Numbered from the stretch's first letter, positions 9,835 through 19,158 are shown. The stretch: DNA of 64,000 nucleotides from Bradyrhizobium sp. B097 (GCF_038957035.1 NZ_CP152412.1:7002501-7066500), one strand, 5' to 3'. Numbers and translations are program-made. Notes: a model not told the origin generated them from the letters alone.

Positions 9835-10695
9835 TCAGAGCATGGTTGTTGATTTGAGCCGTTCTTGCTGGCTCTGGTGGTGAGCGGCAATTGCATCCTT
9901 GCGCCTGCGGCTTTCGGCAACCATCGCGTCATAGAATTCAACAGCATCTGGATCAAAGTCGCGGCGCGGACGTGGTTCGGCGACAAAATTCCGATACTTA
10001 TCGGTTCCGCGAACCAGGGTCGCGCTATCTTTAAACCCGCTAATCTGGCCGACATGCGCTGCCACATATCTAATGGTAATCCCGAGACGGCGCGTGTCGG
10101 AGAAGTTGGGCTTTGACCCGTGAATGAGCATGGTGTGATGAAGAGATATTTGGCCGGGCCGAAGCTCCAAATCGACGGCCTCAGCTTCATCGACCTTGAC
10201 CTCCACATCCTGACCGCGACTCAACAGATTGTTTTTGTCGTCGGTATCTCTATGCGGCAATTGGCCCCGGTGATGACTGCCGGGGATTACCCGCATACAT
10301 CCATTCTCGCGGTTACTGGGCGTCAGTGCAACCCAAGCTGTCACAACGCTGGGTTCAGAAAGTCCCCAATACGTCCCATCTTGATGCCAGCTTACAAAGC
10401 TCGGATCGTGAGGCTTCTTATCAAAGTGGCCGGTCGCCCATGCCATGATGTCCGGCCCAAGAAGATCCTCGACCACATCCAGGACATTCGAATTCCTCAT
10501 AAGATCATTGAGCCACATCATTAACAGATGCGGCTTGATCTTGGATCGTGCCCATAGATTTGGCTCCCGACTTTCGAGATCTTCCATTCGTGCTAAGAAC
10601 TCAGCAGCTTCCTCCGCCGAAAGAGCGTCAACTGGGCAGACGAAGCCCTCGGAACGATATTGTTCAACCTGCGCTTCACTCAACATTTTAGGCAT
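9835..10695 (-). CDS. Phytanoyl-CoA dioxygenase (PhyH) family Fe(II)/2-oxoglutarate oxygenase
   Basis: 286 residues from the ATG at 10695, which follows a good AGGAGAG ribosome-binding site; the frame is open further upstream but without such a site. The iron facial triad is visible: SWHQDGTYWGL supplies the HxD pair and HGSKPNFSDTRRLGITIRYV supplies the distal His and the 2-oxoglutarate-binding Arg. The family hydroxylates small molecules, including phosphonates (PhnY, TmpA) and ectoine. It lies 244 bp downstream of, and co-directional with, the four ABC transporter genes, and the whole set is next to a phosphonopyruvate hydrolase. I infer that it may hydroxylate or oxidatively process an imported phosphonate; the sequence does not prove the substrate. 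Confidence 0.85.
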   Translation of the reverse strand: MPKMLSEAQVEQYRSEGFVCPVDALSAEEAAEFLARMEDLESREPNLWARSKIKPHLLMMWLNDLMRNSNVLDVVEDLLGPDIMAWATGHFDKKPHDPSFVSWHQDGTYWGLSEPSVVTAWVALTPSNRENGCMRVIPGSHHRGQLPHRDTDDKNNLLSRGQDVEVKVDEAEAVDLELRPGQISLHHTMLIHGSKPNFSDTRRLGITIRYVAAHVGQISGFKDSATLVRGTDKYRNFVAEPRPRRDFDPDAVEFYDAMVAESRRRKDAIAAHHQSQQERLKSTTML

Positions 10696-10938
10696 TTTTC
10701 TCTCCTGGATGGGCAGCTTCACATGGATTGACGTGAGAAGGAACGAGGCAAAAGCTGGTGCTCCGATGTAGGTTTGGTTCAAAATCCGCGAGAGCCGCCG
10801 AGCCACGCGGCGTATGGCCCTCGTCAAAGACGTTTGGGATTGCTGCGATAGATTGCCGCTCATGTTGGAGGAGGACGGGGCGGCGAGTGATCGAAGCCTG
10901 GAGGTTATGACATATTTTGCGGGCAATTGAGCGAGAGC

Positions 10939-12213
10939 TTAGGCGTTGAGCAGTTTGCGGGTCTGCTCGGCCATTGTGACGAGGGCGGCCTTTGGCTGCG
11001 TCCGGTGCACAAGCACCTGCCTCATTACCTCGGTCATCATGTCAGTGATCTTGACCGCGTTGTCGCTCGAGAACGAGATCTGGTCTGTCGTGATTACCAG
11101 CTGTTCAAGGATCGCTCGGTGATAGGGATTGATGGCGAGGTATTGGTTCAGGAACGTCGGATCCTTAAGCGCAATCAGGTTGACGGGCATATAGCCAGTC
11201 TGCCGGGCAAGGATCATCTGGCCTTCCGGCCCGGCGGCGAAGCGCAAGAATGCCCAGAGCCCCTTTTGCCGCTCCCAGTCCTTGGTAAACATCATGAAGC
11301 CATGGGCAGCGCCGACGAGCCGGCCGCCGGCGGCGGAAACTGGCAACTTGCCGACCTTCAGGTCGAAGCGGCCGTTGGCTGCCTTGGCGACCGATGTGAT
11401 ACCGCTTGCCGAGCGAACAAGGATGCCGCAGGTGCCGGCGTTGAACGCTTGGCGCGCCTGCTCGCGGGTCATGTTAACGGTGCTTGCCTCTCCGAAGCGC
11501 CACACGACGTCCAACGCCTTTACGCCTTCCTCCGTATCAAAGGCTATCTCGCTCAAATCGGACTTCATCATTCGTCCGCCAAACGTGGCGATGAGGTTCT
11601 GAAACATCCAGGCGTTGGAGGCATCGTACTCGACGAAGCCACCATTAATTGTTCGGTCGAGGGCTGCGACCTTCACGCCGAGTGCGATGATCTCCTCCCA
11701 GGTCGAAGGCGGGGTGAGCGAGGCGTACCCAACCCGGTTCAGGAGATCCATGTTGTAGTAAATGACCGGAACCGTCGTGCCAAATGGCATGGCGTGGACA
11801 CCTCCGGCGGCCGATACGGCCTCCATGAGCGCGCTTGACAGGCCGAGCTCAGTGAAAGCAGCACTCCCGCCAGCGACGGGATCAAGGGGCTGGGCGTAGC
11901 CACGCCGTGCGAGCAACGGCGCGTAAGTCAATGACTGCCATGTGCCATCGGGAAGATCGTTGATTAAACCGTCGCGCAACGTGGTCTGGAGTAAGGGATC
12001 CCAGTTTTCGCCTTTGGCAATGAACTCTATAGCGATCTCGGGATTGGCCGCGGTGAACCGGGTAGCAAGTTCACCCAACATCTTCTGATAGGTGCCAATT
12101 GGGGTGCTGATCTTCAATGTCAGCTTGGAGGCGGCAGCGCGCGACGAGCGCAAAGCCCCCAGGCCCATTGCCGCCGTGCCGGCGAGAAGAATATCTCTGC
12201 GTGTCAGTGGCAT
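10939..12213 (-). CDS. ABC transporter substrate-binding protein (UgpB-like, family 1)
   Basis: 424 residues with a twin-arginine-type signal peptide (MPLTRRDILLAGTAAMGLGALRSSRAA), so the protein may be exported folded by Tat. The mature part has the family 1 extracellular solute-binding fold: KISTPIGTYQKMLGELATRFTAANPEIAIEFI near the start, and PVIYYNMDLLNRVGY near residue 150. Relatives bind sugars or sn-glycerol-3-phosphate; the adjacent phosphonate catabolic genes suggest an organophosphonate ligand, which is inference. It starts 15 bases after the permease stop codon with a GGGAGA ribosome-binding site, as the fourth gene of the transporter operon. Its stop is followed by a PhyH-family dioxygenase gene. 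Confidence 0.9.
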   Translation of the reverse strand: MPLTRRDILLAGTAAMGLGALRSSRAAASKLTLKISTPIGTYQKMLGELATRFTAANPEIAIEFIAKGENWDPLLQTTLRDGLINDLPDGTWQSLTYAPLLARRGYAQPLDPVAGGSAAFTELGLSSALMEAVSAAGGVHAMPFGTTVPVIYYNMDLLNRVGYASLTPPSTWEEIIALGVKVAALDRTINGGFVEYDASNAWMFQNLIATFGGRMMKSDLSEIAFDTEEGVKALDVVWRFGEASTVNMTREQARQAFNAGTCGILVRSASGITSVAKAANGRFDLKVGKLPVSAAGGRLVGAAHGFMMFTKDWERQKGLWAFLRFAAGPEGQMILARQTGYMPVNLIALKDPTFLNQYLAINPYHRAILEQLVITTDQISFSSDNAVKITDMMTEVMRQVLVHRTQPKAALVTMAEQTRKLLNA

Positions 12214-12228
12214 ACGTATCTCCCAGCG

Positions 12229-13077
12229 CTACTTCACCGCTCCCCCGGTCATCCCTTCAACAAACCATTTCTGTGCGGCAAGAAAGGCGATGACGAGGGG
12301 CAACACAACGAGGGTCGACGCGGCCATGAGGGGGCCATAGTCGTTGCCAGCCTCTTCGTTCTTGAATGCCATGATGCCGAGCGGGGGCGGCATGAGGGAC
12401 TGGTCGCGCACCGCTATGAGCGGCCAGAACAGATCGTTCCAATGGCTGACCACAGAGAAGATTGAGAAGGCGATGACGGCCGGCAGTGCCATCGGCATCA
12501 TGATCCCCCAGACGATGGCAAGTTCAGAAACACCGTCGAGCCGCGCCGCATGCATGACGTCATCTGGAATGGTCTTGAAGAACTGCCGAAACAGAAAGAT
12601 ACCAAAGGGCGAGACCACGTAGGGGAAGATGAGCGCCGCGTAGGTATTGAGGATGCCGAGCTGATGACCAAGAGCAAAGAGCGGTAGCGAGAGCACTTGG
12701 TGCGGCAGGAGCAGTCCTACCAACACCATGCCGAAGAGAAGGTCGCGCCCAGGAAAGCGAAGTTTGGCGAACGCATAGGCACAGGGGGCACAGACGAGGA
12801 TCTGAGACACCAAAATCATTGCGCAGACGATGAGACCATTGCCCATATAGCGCAGCAGCGATGCTTCGGTCAGCGCTTTGGTATAGTTTTCGACGGCATA
12901 CAATTGTGCGGGCCAGAACGAGAAGGACGCGCGAAAGATCTCCTCCGGCGGCTTGATCGACAGCGAAACCATCCACACGAAGGGGAGGAGAATGAGCGTT
13001 CCGGTTGTGAGCAGCACCGCGTGTCGAAGGACAGCTGCGGACGGCGACAAGCGGTTTGCCGAGTTAGTGGCGTTCAT
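12229..13077 (-). CDS. ABC transporter permease (UgpE/MalG-like)
   Basis: 282 residues with six predicted membrane segments, the first at about residues 17-37 (VLLTTGTLILLPFVWMVSLS). The cytoplasmic EAA loop near residue 190 (DDVMHAARLDGVSELAIVWGIMMPMALPAV) fits the EAAxxDGA-type consensus that contacts the ATPase. The start codon overlaps the stop of the upstream permease in ATGA, so the two are translationally coupled and probably form a heterodimer in the inner membrane. The same operon holds the matching ATPase and binding protein. Confidence 0.92.
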   Translation of the reverse strand: MNATNSANRLSPSAAVLRHAVLLTTGTLILLPFVWMVSLSIKPPEEIFRASFSFWPAQLYAVENYTKALTEASLLRYMGNGLIVCAMILVSQILVCAPCAYAFAKLRFPGRDLLFGMVLVGLLLPHQVLSLPLFALGHQLGILNTYAALIFPYVVSPFGIFLFRQFFKTIPDDVMHAARLDGVSELAIVWGIMMPMALPAVIAFSIFSVVSHWNDLFWPLIAVRDQSLMPPPLGIMAFKNEEAGNDYGPLMAASTLVVLPLVIAFLAAQKWFVEGMTGGAVK

Positions 13078-14039
13078 TGGTAGTGCACCTTGGTGTCCAT
13101 GAAGCGGACCTGAACGAGGGTAAGCGTCACCACGATGGCGAGAAACACGACCGCGATGGCAGCGCCGTATCCAGTACGCAAGTACTCGAAGCTCTCGCGA
13201 TAGAGCGTGTAGAGCAGGAGTTCGGAGGCGTGACCGGGCCCGCCTTGGGTTAGCACCTTGACGCTGTCAAAGGACTCGAATGCGCGCAGCGCCACGACGA
13301 CGACAACGAACATGGTGACCGGCCCAAGCATCGGCAGGGTGACGGCGCGCAACCGATCAATCCAAAGGTCGGCACCGTCGACATCAGCGGCATTGTAGAG
13401 CTCCTGCGGGATGCTCTTGAGACCGGCAAGAAACAATACCATTGCGTAGCCGAGGTTCTGCCAGATCCCGATCACGGCAAGTATTGGGAGAGCCATATTC
13501 TCATCGCGCAGCCAATTGGCGGTCGGCAATCCGACCGCGGCAAGCGCCTGGTTGACGAGACCAATTGTCGGATGCAACAGCGCTTCCCAAGCGAGCGCCA
13601 TGGCGGTGAGCGTCGCCATGAAGGGCAAGAAGTGGATAGCGCGATAGAAGCCGCGGCAGGATCGTCCACTTTCGATGACAAGTGCTATCAAAAGACCTGA
13701 CATGACGGTTCCGGGCACGACGATCAAGGCGTAGACGACGGTGTTGACGAGCGAGGCCCTAAAACCCGTGTCCGCGAAGACCTCACGGAAGTTCGCCATG
13801 CCGACGAAAGAAAGAGAGGTCGCACCGAACCGCCAGTTGGTGAGCGCGATGACGAAGACCGCAGCAACCGGCAGGAAGAACAATACAAGCAGCAAGAATG
13901 CGGCGGGTCCGACCAGCGTCAAGCCCGCCAACGTTTCTGCATGGGCTCGCCTGCGAGCCAGCGGGACGGCTAAGATCGGAACTTCGCCCGCCATGGATCG
14001 CTTGTCTGAGACGCCGGAAAGAGCAAGAGGCTCACTCAT
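13074..14039 (-). CDS. ABC transporter permease (UgpA/MalF-like)
   Basis: 321 residues, with a cytoplasmic N-terminus, a first membrane segment at about residues 40-65 (LTLVGPAAFLLLVLFFLPVAAVFVIAL) and the binding-protein-dependent transport signature around residue 220 (PQELYNAADVDGADLWIDRLRAVTLPML). It overlaps the ATPase gene upstream and the second permease downstream by four bases each (ATGA), showing tight translational coupling. It would be the first half of the membrane channel. Confidence 0.92.
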   Translation of the reverse strand: MSEPLALSGVSDKRSMAGEVPILAVPLARRRAHAETLAGLTLVGPAAFLLLVLFFLPVAAVFVIALTNWRFGATSLSFVGMANFREVFADTGFRASLVNTVVYALIVVPGTVMSGLLIALVIESGRSCRGFYRAIHFLPFMATLTAMALAWEALLHPTIGLVNQALAAVGLPTANWLRDENMALPILAVIGIWQNLGYAMVLFLAGLKSIPQELYNAADVDGADLWIDRLRAVTLPMLGPVTMFVVVVVALRAFESFDSVKVLTQGGPGHASELLLYTLYRESFEYLRTGYGAAIAVVFLAIVVTLTLVQVRFMDTKVHYQ

Positions 14040-15214
14040 CCCGCGACCTCCTGGAACGGGGAGCCGGATCTCCGGACAGCTTCCCCCTCCCGCCGTAAGC
14101 GTCGCCCGTCCCGCGTAAACAGAAGAATACGGTCCGCTCTCACGCCGACATGCAAGGTCTGGCCGGGCGCAATCTGCGGCGCCCGTTCGGCGCGCAGCCT
14201 TGCGATCAACGGCTGGTCGATGCCGGCCAGATCGAGATGAACGAAGAGATCTGATCCCATATGCTCGATCATTCGCACGGAACCTGTCAGCGCGCTCTGC
14301 CCGCCGCGGTCGGCGAGATAAAAAGTCTCCGGACGAATGCCGAGCGAGAGTGGCGTGCCTGTGAGTGCATCGGCTTCGATCGTGAGCGTCGACCCGGCCA
14401 CGTCGATCAGACCGCGTTCGCGCACCACGCCATCAAGCAGGTTGATCTTGGGCGAGCCGATGAATTCGGCGACGCGCCGATTGTCGGGATCGGCATAGAT
14501 GTCTTGCGGCGGAGCAACCTGCAACAACTCCCCGTCGAGCATCACCGCCACCCGGTCCGAAAGGGTCATCGCTTCGGCCTGGTCATGCGTGACATAGACG
14601 AAGGTGACCCCGAGCCGCCGGTGCAGTTCCTTGATCTCGGCACGCATCTGAGCCCGCAGCTTGGCGTCGAGGTTGGATAGCGGCTCGTCCATCAGGAAGA
14701 CAGCCGGATGGCGCACCATCGCCCGACCAACTGCGACACGCTGGCGCTGGCCGCCCGAGAGCTGACCCGGTTTGCGCGACAACAGGTGGCCGATGCCGAG
14801 GGACTTGGCGGTGCGGCAGACTTCCGCGTCGATGTCCGCTGTGATCTGCGCCGTTCCTGACAGCAGATGGCCTAGAACGGGAAGCCTCTGTAAGGCAGAG
14901 AGCCGGCGCATCCGCAGCGGCAGTGCCATGTTCGAGGCGACGCTCATGTGGGGATAGAGTGCATAGGACTGGAACACCATCGCGATATCCCGCCGCTTTG
15001 GCCGCAGTCCATCCACCACGCGCTCGCCGATCGAGACCGAGCCGGCGTCCTGCACCTCAAGTCCAGCCAGGATGCGGAGCAGCGTCGATTTCCCACAGCC
15101 CGACGGCCCCAACAGCGTCAGGAACTCACCATCGGCTATCGACAGTGAGACGCTACGCAAGACAGGCGTCTGGCCGTAGTCCTTATTGATGCCTTCGATC
15201 GTAACCGATGCCAC
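14036..15214 (-). CDS. ABC transporter ATP-binding protein (UgpC/MalK-type)
   Basis: 392 residues, the first gene of the operon. Walker A GPSGCGKST, signature LSGGQRQRVAVGRAMVR, Walker B VFLMDEPLSNLDAKLR and the switch His (YVTHDQAEAM) are all present. The C-terminal 130 residues are a TOBE-type regulatory domain (LSLGIRPETFYL). About 17 extra residues sit in the helical subdomain before the signature (around RLPVLGHLLSGTAQI), which occurs in a subset of rhizobial relatives. It energises import by the two permeases. The divergent catabolic genes start 575 bp away. Confidence 0.92.
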   Translation of the reverse strand: MASVTIEGINKDYGQTPVLRSVSLSIADGEFLTLLGPSGCGKSTLLRILAGLEVQDAGSVSIGERVVDGLRPKRRDIAMVFQSYALYPHMSVASNMALPLRMRRLSALQRLPVLGHLLSGTAQITADIDAEVCRTAKSLGIGHLLSRKPGQLSGGQRQRVAVGRAMVRHPAVFLMDEPLSNLDAKLRAQMRAEIKELHRRLGVTFVYVTHDQAEAMTLSDRVAVMLDGELLQVAPPQDIYADPDNRRVAEFIGSPKINLLDGVVRERGLIDVAGSTLTIEADALTGTPLSLGIRPETFYLADRGGQSALTGSVRMIEHMGSDLFVHLDLAGIDQPLIARLRAERAPQIAPGQTLHVGVRADRILLFTRDGRRLRREGEAVRRSGSPFQEVAG

Positions 15215-15788
15215 CGGGTTACTACCTCAACTGTCATGAAACTCTTGCGCAAGCGCGACGAGGAGATCGTCTATCCCCTTGAAAGCTAGGCTGAGCTTCA
15301 AGACCCATCGTGCTACAGCTGGATGACGCTGATCGAATAATTCGATGGAATACCCTGTAATATGCGATGGCCACGGGTGCTTCGGAGCCTTAAAATGCGT
15401 TCAAGGCCCTCAGCAACTTCGTCGAGATCGCCTGACAGGGCACTTGTCACACGCAGCAACGAGTCTCGGCGCCGCTCTCTTGTGGAGCGCAACGCAATTT
15501 TGTCGCTAGAATCCGAAAGCGCTTCGTTTCGCTTTCGGCTGATCGTTCGATCTGGCCCTCAGGGCATTCGCACGTGTCGGCGCCGCACAGCACACAGAAC
15601 AGCGAACCCCTTGCTCGTCTTTCCGCCGGATGACGCCCAGCTCCGAGAAGCGCAATTCTCCGGCGACGCGACGCAACCATCGCAACTTGCGATCATTTCA
15701 TTCAACAAACGCGATTGTCCGTTTGTTCGCGACTTTGCCAGCGACTAGAAGCCGCCAACAATTTTGCGTCACACTTCAGGTGCTCCCT
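15215..15788. promoter_or_regulatory. Divergent control region of the transporter and phosphonate catabolic genes
   Basis: About 574 bp between the start of the ABC operon (minus) and the aminotransferase (plus). It should contain both promoters and probably sites for the LysR-type regulator encoded at 18250-19158. Several T-N11-A patterns exist but are too common to assign by eye. No coding sequence is recognised. Confidence 0.45.
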
Positions 15789-16987
15789 TTGTCTCTCGTT
15801 GCAGAACGGCTCAAGCTTGTCCGCCCCTCTGAAACCAAGGCCATGACCGCGCGCGCGGCCGAGCTGCGCGACCGGGGTTTCGATGTGATCACGCTCAGTC
15901 AGGGCGAGCCGGATTTCGAAACACCGACCGCGGTCCGCGACGCCGGTATCCAGGCAATCCGCGACGGGAAGACGAAATACACACCGGTCGCCGGCATCAA
16001 GCCGCTGCGCGAGGCGATCCGAAAGAGCCTGGATCGCGACCACGAGCTCGCTTACGGGATCGACCAGATCACGGTTGGTTGTGGTGCCAAGCAGGTCATC
16101 TTCAACGCCCTTTTCGCCAGCCTCGACGCAGGCGACGAGGTGGTGATCCCGACGCCGTGCTGGGTTTCATATCCCGATATGGTGACGCTTGCCGGTGGCA
16201 AGCCGGTCCTCATCGCCTGCGATGAATTCCATGAATTCAAGCTGCGTCCCGAGGCATTGGAAGCAGCGATCACGCCTCGTACCAAATGGCTGATGCTGAA
16301 CTCGCCCTGCAATCCGACCGAGCACTTTACAGCCGAAGCGAGCTGCTGGGGCTCGCGGCGGTGCTGCGCCGCCATGCCCATGTCCACGTGCTGTCCGACG
16401 ACATCTATGAAAAACTCACCTACAACGTCGACTTCGCCACAATGGCTGCGGTGGCACCAGACCTCTACGACCGCACACTGACGGTCAACGGTGTATCCAA
16501 GGCCGACGCAATGACCGGCTGGCGCGTCGGCTATGGCGCAGGGCCTCTGCCGCTGATCAAGTCCATGAACCTGATCCAGGGCCAGACCTCTTCACACACC
16601 AGTTCGATCTCGCAATATGCCGCGATCGAGGCGCTGTCCGGCGGACGGAAGCATATCGATGAATTTGCGAGCGCCTTCCTGCACCGTCGCGATCTTGTCG
16701 TTGCCAAGCTCAACCAGGCCCAGGGGCTTTGCTGCCGGGTGCCGGACGGCGCCTTCTACGTTTTCCCTTCCTGCGCGGGCGTTATCGGCAAGCGCACACC
16801 GAATCGCAAGGTGATCGAAACCGACACCGATTTCGCGATGTATTTGCTCGATGCTTTTGCCGTGGCCGTCGTACCCGGCAGCGGCTTCATGGCCTCGCCG
16901 TACATCCGTATTTCCTACGCTTCGTCGCTCGCGGACCTCACGCGGGCTTGCGACCGCATCATCGCCGCCTGCGCCACGTTGTCCTGA
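15789..16987 (+). pseudogene. Class I/II aminotransferase, interrupted by a one-base deletion (PalB-like)
   Basis: Two frames together encode one aminotransferase of about 399 residues. Frame 1 runs from a TTG at 15789 (LSLVAERLKLVRPSETKAMT) to NSPCNPT at 16320. The protein then continues in another frame from ALYSRSELLGL to the stop at 16987. Restoring one G at about 16321 (ACCGAGC to ACCGGAGC) gives the expected NPTG motif and joins the frames. The PLP-binding Lys is in VNGVSKADAMTGWRVGY. The family transfers amino groups between amino acids and 2-oxo acids. The next gene, phosphonopyruvate hydrolase, has its ribosome-binding site overlapping this stop, so the likely substrate is phosphonoalanine, giving phosphonopyruvate. 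Either a real pseudogene or a sequencing error; in the Variovorax Pal2 locus the corresponding gene is palB. Confidence 0.82.
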
Positions 16988-16998
16988 AGGATCTCCCG

Positions 16999-17871
16999 GT
17001 GTCCCCTGCCAAACGCCTGCGCGCCCGCATGGCCGAGACTGGCCTCGTCCACGTCATGGCCGCCCATAGCCCACTTTCCGCGATCCTTGCTGAAAAAGCC
17101 GGATTCGATGGCCTGTGGGCTTCCGGCTTCGAGCTGTCGGCGCTTTACGGCGTTCCGGACATGAGCCTGATCTCGATGACACAGCATCTCGACATGCTGC
17201 GGGCGATCGCTGGATGTACGAGGCTGCCAATTGTCGCCGACATCGATACGGGCTATGGCAATGCGATCAACGTGATCCACGCCATCGGCGAATACGAACG
17301 TGCCGGCGCCAGCGCCGTCGTCATCGAGGACAAGACCTTTCCGAAGGTGACGAGCCTTGCTGCCGGCGGGCGCCAGGAGCTCCTTCACATTGAGGAGTTC
17401 CAGGGCAAGATCGAGCCCGCCGTTGCGACAAGACGGGATCCGGATTTCCTCGTCATTGCCCGCACCGAAGCCCTGATCGCAGGACTTGGCGAGGCGGAGG
17501 CTCTGCGTCGAGCGCAAGCCTATGTAGAGGCCGGCGCGGACATGATCCTGATCCATTCGAAAAAGAAGGATCCTTGCGAGATCGAAAGCTTTTCGCGCAC
17601 CTGGAGCGCGCCGGTGCCCTTGGTCATTGTACCGAACGCCTACCCGGATCTCGACGCCGAGCGCGTCAAGGCGCTGCGCAACATCCGCATGATGATCTAC
17701 GGCAATTACGGCATTCGCGCTTCTGCCACTGCCATGCAGGAGACCTTCCGCCGAATCATTGCCGACGGCGGTGTCCACCACGTCCACAAGGACATTCTAC
17801 CGGTCGAGGAAATCTTCAGACTTCAAAGGATGGATGAGGTCAAAGCAGCCGAAGCTCGCTTCCTTCGCTGA
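16999..17871 (+). CDS. palA: Phosphonopyruvate hydrolase (PEP mutase/isocitrate lyase superfamily)
   Basis: 290 residues from a GTG at 16999 with an AAGGA ribosome-binding site, the same length as the Variovorax sp. Pal2 enzyme. The superfamily elements are present: WASGFELSALYGVPD near residue 40, the Mg-binding DIDTGYGNA at 81-89, and the gating-loop EDKTFPKVTSL at 110-120. Thr lies at position 118, where phosphonopyruvate hydrolase has Thr118 and PEP mutase has Asn122 (known from the Pal2 structure), so hydrolase is much more likely than mutase. The enzyme splits phosphonopyruvate into pyruvate and phosphate, a carbon-phosphorus bond cleavage not tied to phosphate starvation. It follows the aminotransferase by 11 bases and is followed by a LysR regulator. 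Residual doubt covers other superfamily members such as 2-methylisocitrate lyase. Confidence 0.88.
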   Translation: MSPAKRLRARMAETGLVHVMAAHSPLSAILAEKAGFDGLWASGFELSALYGVPDMSLISMTQHLDMLRAIAGCTRLPIVADIDTGYGNAINVIHAIGEYERAGASAVVIEDKTFPKVTSLAAGGRQELLHIEEFQGKIEPAVATRRDPDFLVIARTEALIAGLGEAEALRRAQAYVEAGADMILIHSKKKDPCEIESFSRTWSAPVPLVIVPNAYPDLDAERVKALRNIRMMIYGNYGIRASATAMQETFRRIIADGGVHHVHKDILPVEEIFRLQRMDEVKAAEARFLR

Positions 17872-18249
17872 AACACTACTTTTAGTGCCTTTCGTAACCA
17901 ATAAAATGTTGAAATGACACGGGGCGCTCAAGATCACAGCTCAGGCGCTATCCTGAGGCTGTTGGGATAAACGGCTGTGTCCATTAGAAAGTCGCGTGCC
18001 GCCGACTGAGATAACAGTGATCGCGCCGACCAAACTCACAAGGCGCTCAAAGAGCTCCTCTGAAAACAGCCGGCGACGGCAATCGCCGTCGCGCGCCCAA
18101 CCGTACGAAACGTACGAATCAAGCCGACTTTGCACGCGAAACAACATCGATAAGCAGCAATCCGGCTGTACGCATCGAATAATGTGATTAAGCATCCATT
18201 TGTGGAAATGGCGGCAATAGTGGATTTTCAAATGCGACCGGAGCAGAAG
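17872..18249. promoter_or_regulatory. Intergenic region upstream of the LysR gene with two palindromes
   Basis: Contains a hairpin GCGACGGC-AATC-GCCGTCGC (18073-18092) and a palindromic pair CGTACG-AAA-CGTACG (18102-18116), both 135-180 bp before the regulator start. The first may end the upstream transcript and the second is a candidate operator; neither assignment is certain. Confidence 0.4.
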
Positions 18250-19158
18250 ATGGCCACCGAACAGGATGATGTGCCGCTCAATGCGATCCGGGCATTTGTG
18301 ACCATTGCGCGAGAAGGAAGCGTAACGCGTGCAGCCAGCGCATTGGGAATAACACAGAGTTCGGTCAGTCGTTACCTGGCTGTGCTCCAGGACTATTTCG
18401 GTACAGACCTCGTGGAACGGCGGGGTCGGCGGAGCGAATTGACACAATTCGGAAGACTTTTCGCCAACACCGTTGCCGAGCCGCTTGATACGGTGTGCTT
18501 CACCGCCAAGAGAATGCGACGCCGAAACCGATCGGACGCTAACCGGATTGTGGTCCGCACGTCGCTTTCCACGTTCGCCTACTCCTTTTTGATCCCGAAT
18601 CTTCAGGCGTTCTCTGCCGAGATGGATGGCGTGGTCGTGGACGTGATCAGTTCATTGTCTCCGCCAACATCATTCGATAATTTTGATATTTTGATTACGC
18701 GCGATCTTTCCATCATTGAACCGGCTGACGATTGGGTAATCTACAATGAGGATCTCGTATGCGTGGGCTCTCCACATCACGTGGCGGGAAGAACGCTCTC
18801 AATCGTTCGTTCAATGCCAATTCTGAACATCACATCCCGGCCCGACATACTGCCCACATGGCTGAGGGCGATGAACCTGACCGCAAAAGACATAAAATCG
18901 GGGGCGCGATACGACCACAACTATCTTGCTTTACCGGCCGCCATAACGGGAAAATGCCTGCTGGTCGCGCCTCAAATCATTGTCGCCGATCTCGTGCGCG
19001 GGGGCGCGCTGCATGTGATACCGGGATCGCGCGCGCCCAGTGGCATGCAGTATCGAGCCTATGCGGTCGACCGCAGTGACAACCCCGAAATCGCTCGTGC
19101 CTTCTGCCGATGGATCGCTCGGCTCTGCAAAAAGGCCGCGATCCCGGAAGCCGCCTAA
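18250..19158 (+). CDS. LysR-type transcriptional regulator (PalR-like)
   Basis: 302 residues from the ATG at 18250, chosen because GGAG lies six bases upstream; the frame is open from a GTG at 18184. The N-terminal winged helix-turn-helix is clear (LNAIRAFVTIAREGSVTRAASALGITQSSVSRYLAVLQDYFG), followed by an effector-binding domain of type LysR (about residues 95-290). In Variovorax Pal2 the phosphonopyruvate hydrolase operon is controlled by a LysR protein, PalR, and this gene has the matching position downstream of the hydrolase. I infer that it activates the aminotransferase-hydrolase unit and perhaps the divergent importer in response to phosphonoalanine or a related compound. Confidence 0.85.
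   Translation: MATEQDDVPLNAIRAFVTIAREGSVTRAASALGITQSSVSRYLAVLQDYFGTDLVERRGRRSELTQFGRLFANTVAEPLDTVCFTAKRMRRRNRSDANRIVVRTSLSTFAYSFLIPNLQAFSAEMDGVVVDVISSLSPPTSFDNFDILITRDLSIIEPADDWVIYNEDLVCVGSPHHVAGRTLSIVRSMPILNITSRPDILPTWLRAMNLTAKDIKSGARYDHNYLALPAAITGKCLLVAPQIIVADLVRGGALHVIPGSRAPSGMQYRAYAVDRSDNPEIARAFCRWIARLCKKAAIPEAA

Noticed and set aside
10927..11838. 303-codon plus-strand frame
   Set aside because: Antisense to the binding-protein gene of the transporter operon, whose signal peptide and motifs are clear.
16915..17787. 290-codon minus-strand frame
   Set aside because: Antisense to phosphonopyruvate hydrolase, which has motifs and a ribosome-binding site.
16999..17871. PEP mutase (phosphonate biosynthesis) instead of phosphonopyruvate hydrolase
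   Set aside because: Thr118 replaces the mutase Asn, the length is 290, and no phosphonopyruvate decarboxylase gene is near.
17941..18447. 168-codon minus-strand frame with several Cys
   Set aside because: Overlaps the LysR helix-turn-helix on the other strand and has no recognisable domain.
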